A stretch of DNA of 64,000 nucleotides from Cyanobacteria bacterium OH_CBrB_359 (GTDB lineage Bacteria; Cyanobacteriota; Vampirovibrionia; Gastranaerophilales; Gastranaerophilaceae). Position 1 is the stretch's first letter; each line of letters begins with the position of its first letter. Positions 61,060 through 64,000 of the stretch are shown piece after piece. The stretch covers positions 62,001-126,000 of the forward strand of contig JAEZET010000001.1 of assembly GCA_023433065.1 (NCBI GenBank). The letters are read 5' to 3'. Under the pieces are notes generated by a model. It saw nothing but the letters and a program-made list of their open reading frames with translations, ran no database searches and was not told where the DNA came from. The translations under genes were made by a program, and so were the position numbers.

Positions 61060-61923
61060 CTAAACCTTGTGAAGCTTTATAAGGTTAGATAATATTTTTT
61101 TCAAGTCAGCACGCTGAGAAACTATATCCACCTGTCCATATTTCATAAGATATTCTGCTGTTTGAAAGTCTGAAGGGAGTTTCTGCCTTATTGTCTGCTC
61201 AATAACTCTTCTTCCAGCAAAACCTATTCTTGCGCCCTGTTCTGCAATAATTACATCTCCAATTGTGCCGAAGCTGGCAGTAACACCTCCAAATGTAGGT
61301 TCTGTCAATACTGTAATATACAAGATACCTTCATCATTAAGTTTTGCGACAGCGCAGCTTGTTTTAGCCATTTGCATAAGACTCAAGGCACTCTCTTGCA
61401 TTCTTGCTCCGCCTGATGCTGTAATTGCTATCATAGGAATTCTTCTTTTTAAAGATTCCTCCATTGCCAGAGTGACTTTTTCTCCGACAACACTGCCCAT
61501 GGAACCGCCCATATATTCAAAATCCATAACTGCTATCATGACTTCTTCGCCATCTATTTTTCCGGCTCCACATATAACAGCTTCATCCAAATTTGTTTTC
61601 AACTTAGCACTTTTTTGTCTTGTTTTATATGGTTCTGTATCAACAAAATCAAGAGGATCCGTCGGTTTTATGTGCTTAAACATTTCCTCAAATGAATCCT
61701 CGTCAAAAAGTTGATTTATTCTTGTTCTTGCATTTATTCTAAAATGATAGCTGCACTCGGGACATACCATCATATTGACCTCAAGGTCTTTTCTTAACAA
61801 TTGGGCGCTACAATTATAGCATTTTACCCATAGCTTACCGATATTATCATCAATCTGAGCTTCTTGCGGACGATGTGCAATTTGCTGCTCTTTTCTCTTT
61901 TCAAACCAGTCTTTTATTGTCAT
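61060..61923 (-). CDS. accD: acetyl-CoA carboxylase carboxyltransferase subunit beta
   Basis: A protein of 287 residues. The N-terminal zinc ribbon CYNCSAQLLR...CPECSYHFR is diagnostic of AccD. The carboxyltransferase core has DFEYMGGSMGSVVGEK, ITASGGARMQE, LTEPTFGGVTASFG and ARIGFAGRRVIEQTI. It is the first gene of accD-accA-prmA-kdsB. A TATAAT box lies about 25 bases upstream. Confidence 0.97.
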   Translation of the reverse strand: MTIKDWFEKRKEQQIAHRPQEAQIDDNIGKLWVKCYNCSAQLLRKDLEVNMMVCPECSYHFRINARTRINQLFDEDSFEEMFKHIKPTDPLDFVDTEPYKTRQKSAKLKTNLDEAVICGAGKIDGEEVMIAVMDFEYMGGSMGSVVGEKVTLAMEESLKRRIPMIAITASGGARMQESALSLMQMAKTSCAVAKLNDEGILYITVLTEPTFGGVTASFGTIGDVIIAEQGARIGFAGRRVIEQTIRQKLPSDFQTAEYLMKYGQVDIVSQRADLKKILSNLIKLHKV

Positions 61924-61987
61924 TTAAATATTTCCCCATCTAGGTTTTAACTAATTATACTATAAAAAAAGCAACATTCTAGTCAAG

Positions 61988-63754
61988 TTACATTTTTTCG
62001 GGAGCACTAACCGCAATCATATCTAATGCTGATTTTAATACAATTTTAACTGATTTTACAATTGATAATCTGGCTAGCATCAAGTCCTTATCCTCAACCA
62101 ATACTTTTGAAAAAGTATAAAATTGATGGAAAGCTGCGGCTAGCTCTTGCAGATATTTTGCAACCAGATACGGCATTCTGTTTGCAGCTGCAGCTCTTAT
62201 TATCTGACGATATTCTTCCAGTTTAAGAATTAATTTTTTTGTGGTATCTATAGCTTTTTCATCATCATTTTCCCAGATTACATTTAATTTATCTTCCGTA
62301 AAATTATTTATAATTTTATCTAAATCACTTTCATCACAAGCCGGTTTTTGTGTAATTTCTCTTAATATGTCATATCTTTGCGAAACTGCATTTCTTAAAA
62401 TAGAGCACGCTCTTGCATGGGCATATTGAACGTAAAACACGGGATTTTCATCGCTATTTGATTTAGCAAGTTCAATATCAAAGTCAAGCGTAGTATCAAT
62501 GCTTCTCATAATCATCCAGAATCTTGTAGCATCAACACCTACCTCGTTAATCAAGTCCTCAAGCGTAATCATTTTGGTTCTTTTGCCCATTCTAACCTGT
62601 TCACCTTTTATAACAAGGTTCACGAGCTGCCCAAGCAAAACTTCAAGAGAATCGGGATTATAGCCAAGCGCATCTATTGCAGCCTTCATTCTTGCGACAT
62701 AACCATGGTGGTCTGCACCCCAGATATTTATCATTTTCTCGAAGCCGCGTTTTAATTTATCGTAATGATAAGCTATATCTGCTGTCAGATATGTATACGA
62801 ACCGTCTGATTTTTTAATTACCCTGTCTTGATCATCACCCAGCTCACTTGATTTAAACCATACTGCACCGTCTTTTGTGTACAACATGTCTTTTTTATCA
62901 AGTTCTGATATACATTTTTCAACTTCACCTTTTTCATGAAGCTCTAGCTCACTGTAAAATGTATCAAAATTGGTTTTGAATTTTTTCAAAAGTTCCTTTT
63001 GAAGTTCGAGCATCTTTGCTTTAGCAAATGATGAAAACATTGATAAATCTATAGTTTCAAAATTTTCTTTCGTAATTAAAGAGCAAAATTCACCGTTTTC
63101 TTTTACAAATTCATCTGCTATCGGAATTAAATAATCACCTGTATAATAATTTTTAACTTCGATCTCATCTTGAGGAAAATCCACTTCAAACCCAAGCTCT
63201 TGCAATACCCTGATTTTTAATGATTGACCAAGGTTATTTATCTGATTACCCGCATCATTTATATAAAATTCCTGAGAAAGCTCATAACCGGAATATTTCA
63301 TAATATTTGCAAGTGCACTTCCCATAGCAGCCCAGCGTCCATGACCTATATGGAAAGGTCCTGTAGGGTTAGCGCTTACATACTCAAGCAAAACTTTCTC
63401 GCCCTTGCCAATATTATTCCTTGCAAAATCTTCTTCGTTTTCAAGCACTTCTTTAATTACAGTGTTTAAGAGCTTTAAAGACAGCTTAAAGTTGATAAAC
63501 CCTGCGACAACATTAACCTCAAAATCATCTTTTTTAATAAGCTGGGATATTTCATTTGCAATTTGCACAGGAGACATCTTCGCAAATCTGGAAAGAGAAG
63601 AAACATTAACGGCAAAATCACCGAAATCACTATTTTTAGGTATTTCGATTTGAAGAGAATATTCATCAGCTAACTGCATCTGCCCCAGCTTACCTGTTTT
63701 AATCGCTTTATTAACAGCTATTTTAATCTCATTTAAAAAATAATCTTTTAACAT
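61988..63754 (-). CDS. argS: arginyl-tRNA synthetase
   Basis: A class Ia synthetase of 588 residues. The start at ATG 63754 is supported by AAAGG upstream and by family alignment; the frame is open to 63841 but that extension runs into a terminator. The HIGH-type motif is in NPTGPFHIGHGRWAAMG and the KMSKS-loop equivalent in GKRTKMITLEDLI. An N-terminal tRNA-recognition domain and a C-terminal DALR anticodon domain are present. Confidence 0.96.
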   Translation of the reverse strand: MLKDYFLNEIKIAVNKAIKTGKLGQMQLADEYSLQIEIPKNSDFGDFAVNVSSLSRFAKMSPVQIANEISQLIKKDDFEVNVVAGFINFKLSLKLLNTVIKEVLENEEDFARNNIGKGEKVLLEYVSANPTGPFHIGHGRWAAMGSALANIMKYSGYELSQEFYINDAGNQINNLGQSLKIRVLQELGFEVDFPQDEIEVKNYYTGDYLIPIADEFVKENGEFCSLITKENFETIDLSMFSSFAKAKMLELQKELLKKFKTNFDTFYSELELHEKGEVEKCISELDKKDMLYTKDGAVWFKSSELGDDQDRVIKKSDGSYTYLTADIAYHYDKLKRGFEKMINIWGADHHGYVARMKAAIDALGYNPDSLEVLLGQLVNLVIKGEQVRMGKRTKMITLEDLINEVGVDATRFWMIMRSIDTTLDFDIELAKSNSDENPVFYVQYAHARACSILRNAVSQRYDILREITQKPACDESDLDKIINNFTEDKLNVIWENDDEKAIDTTKKLILKLEEYRQIIRAAAANRMPYLVAKYLQELAAAFHQFYTFSKVLVEDKDLMLARLSIVKSVKIVLKSALDMIAVSAPEKM

Positions 63755-63810
63755 ACATTTGCCTTTTGAGAATGTTTCCTGAACTATCATAACAAAAAAA
63801 TTCAAATAAA

Positions 63811-63835
63811 AAAAAGGCGCATCTAACGCCTTTTT
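63811..63835 (-). terminator. terminator upstream of argS
   Basis: A nine-bp stem (63811-63819 with 63827-63835) with T runs on both strands. It ends the transcript of the partial gene at 63886 and separates it from argS. Confidence 0.82.
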
Positions 63836-63885
63836 AATCACAAAGAAGATTCAATATGAATTACAGAAAACTACCACTACTCAGC

Positions 63886-64000
63886 TTAATTTTTGCCGGA
63901 ACCCGACAAAAACATTTCTTTCAACATTTGGCAATAATCGTCAAATGTCTCTTTAACACTGTCAATATCATTAATTAAATTTTGAATTTCGATTACAATT
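63886..64000 (-). CDS. C-terminal end of an unidentified gene (cut by window edge)
   Basis: The last 37 codons plus TAA of a minus-strand frame are present. The peptide is helical, acidic in its middle (LINDIDSVKETFDDY), and ends MFLSGSGKN. It is too short to identify. The terminator that follows supports it as a real gene end. Confidence 0.45.
   Translation of the reverse strand, partial: IVIEIQNLINDIDSVKETFDDYCQMLKEMFLSGSGKN

Noticed and set aside
63755..63841. N-terminal extension of argS
   Set aside because: It runs through a clear terminator hairpin, and the family start and AAAGG site support 63754.

Overview
The window is AT-rich bacterial chromosome, densely packed with genes, from a Gram-negative organism. 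It carries lipid A and LPS-core genes (lpxD-lpxC-fabZ-lpxA, kdsB, rfaE2, a DUF374 acyltransferase) together with markers of the cyanobacterial lineage: an RpaB-like response regulator, SepF next to YggS, and a threonyl-tRNA synthetase with no TGS domain. There are no photosynthesis genes. Glycolysis uses a PPi-dependent phosphofructokinase and a class II aldolase. My inference is a non-photosynthetic Cyanobacteriota member such as Vampirovibrionia/Melainabacteria (Gastranaerophilales-like). This rests on gene content and was not tested by phylogeny.

Layout. 1-2.1 kb: start of thrS and pfp. 2.2-4.1 kb: a divergent pair made of a repetitive protein with four TTxxxxEE motifs and an ATP-grasp ligase, which reads as a graspetide (omega-ester peptide) locus. 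4.2-5.8 kb: two unknown genes. 5.9-10.2 kb: lpxD-lpxC-fabZ-lpxA plus an M29 aminopeptidase. 10.3-19.6 kb: rfaE2, a parvulin lipoprotein, mfd, recJ and small unknown genes. 19.6-21.2 kb: fixC-fixX. 21.4-31.4 kb, mostly plus strand: cell-wall amidase, mnmG, two exported proteins, a GT39-like membrane protein, fba, a DUF475/TerC-like protein and fabI. 31.5-34.9 kb: sepF-yggS, xerC/D and a PfkB kinase. 35-37.8 kb: a 714-residue repeat protein with RTX-type and EF-hand-like parts. 37.8-40.5 kb: EamA transporter, RpaB-like regulator, DUF374 acyltransferase. 40.5-43 kb: rpmG-tRNA-Trp-secE-nusG-rplK-rplA, with a near-identical hairpin leader before both rplK and rplA. 43-48 kb: rlmH, a zinc-ribbon protein, the two corrinoid iron-sulfur protein subunits of the Wood-Ljungdahl pathway without the rest of that pathway, and a COG2509-like flavoprotein. 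48-55 kb: a three-gene operon of sigma factor, giant transmembrane anti-sigma-like protein with a TonB-like end, and zinc-ribbon/AAA/TPR protein. 55.3-64 kb: a Lys/Pro/Ala repeat protein, pheA, a phosphohexomutase, accD-accA-prmA-kdsB, argS and a partial gene.

The most promising undescribed systems are the graspetide locus (2233-4076) and the sigma/anti-sigma-TonB/ATPase operon (48084-55047). The lone corrinoid protein pair and the duplicated ribosomal leader RNA come next. The genome is very compact: convergent genes overlap by palindromic stop codons or place their stops inside shared terminator hairpins. Several genes appear leaderless, and TTG start codons are frequent. Where an upstream in-frame extension was possible I chose starts by Shine-Dalgarno position, family alignment or promoter position, and I say so in the entry.
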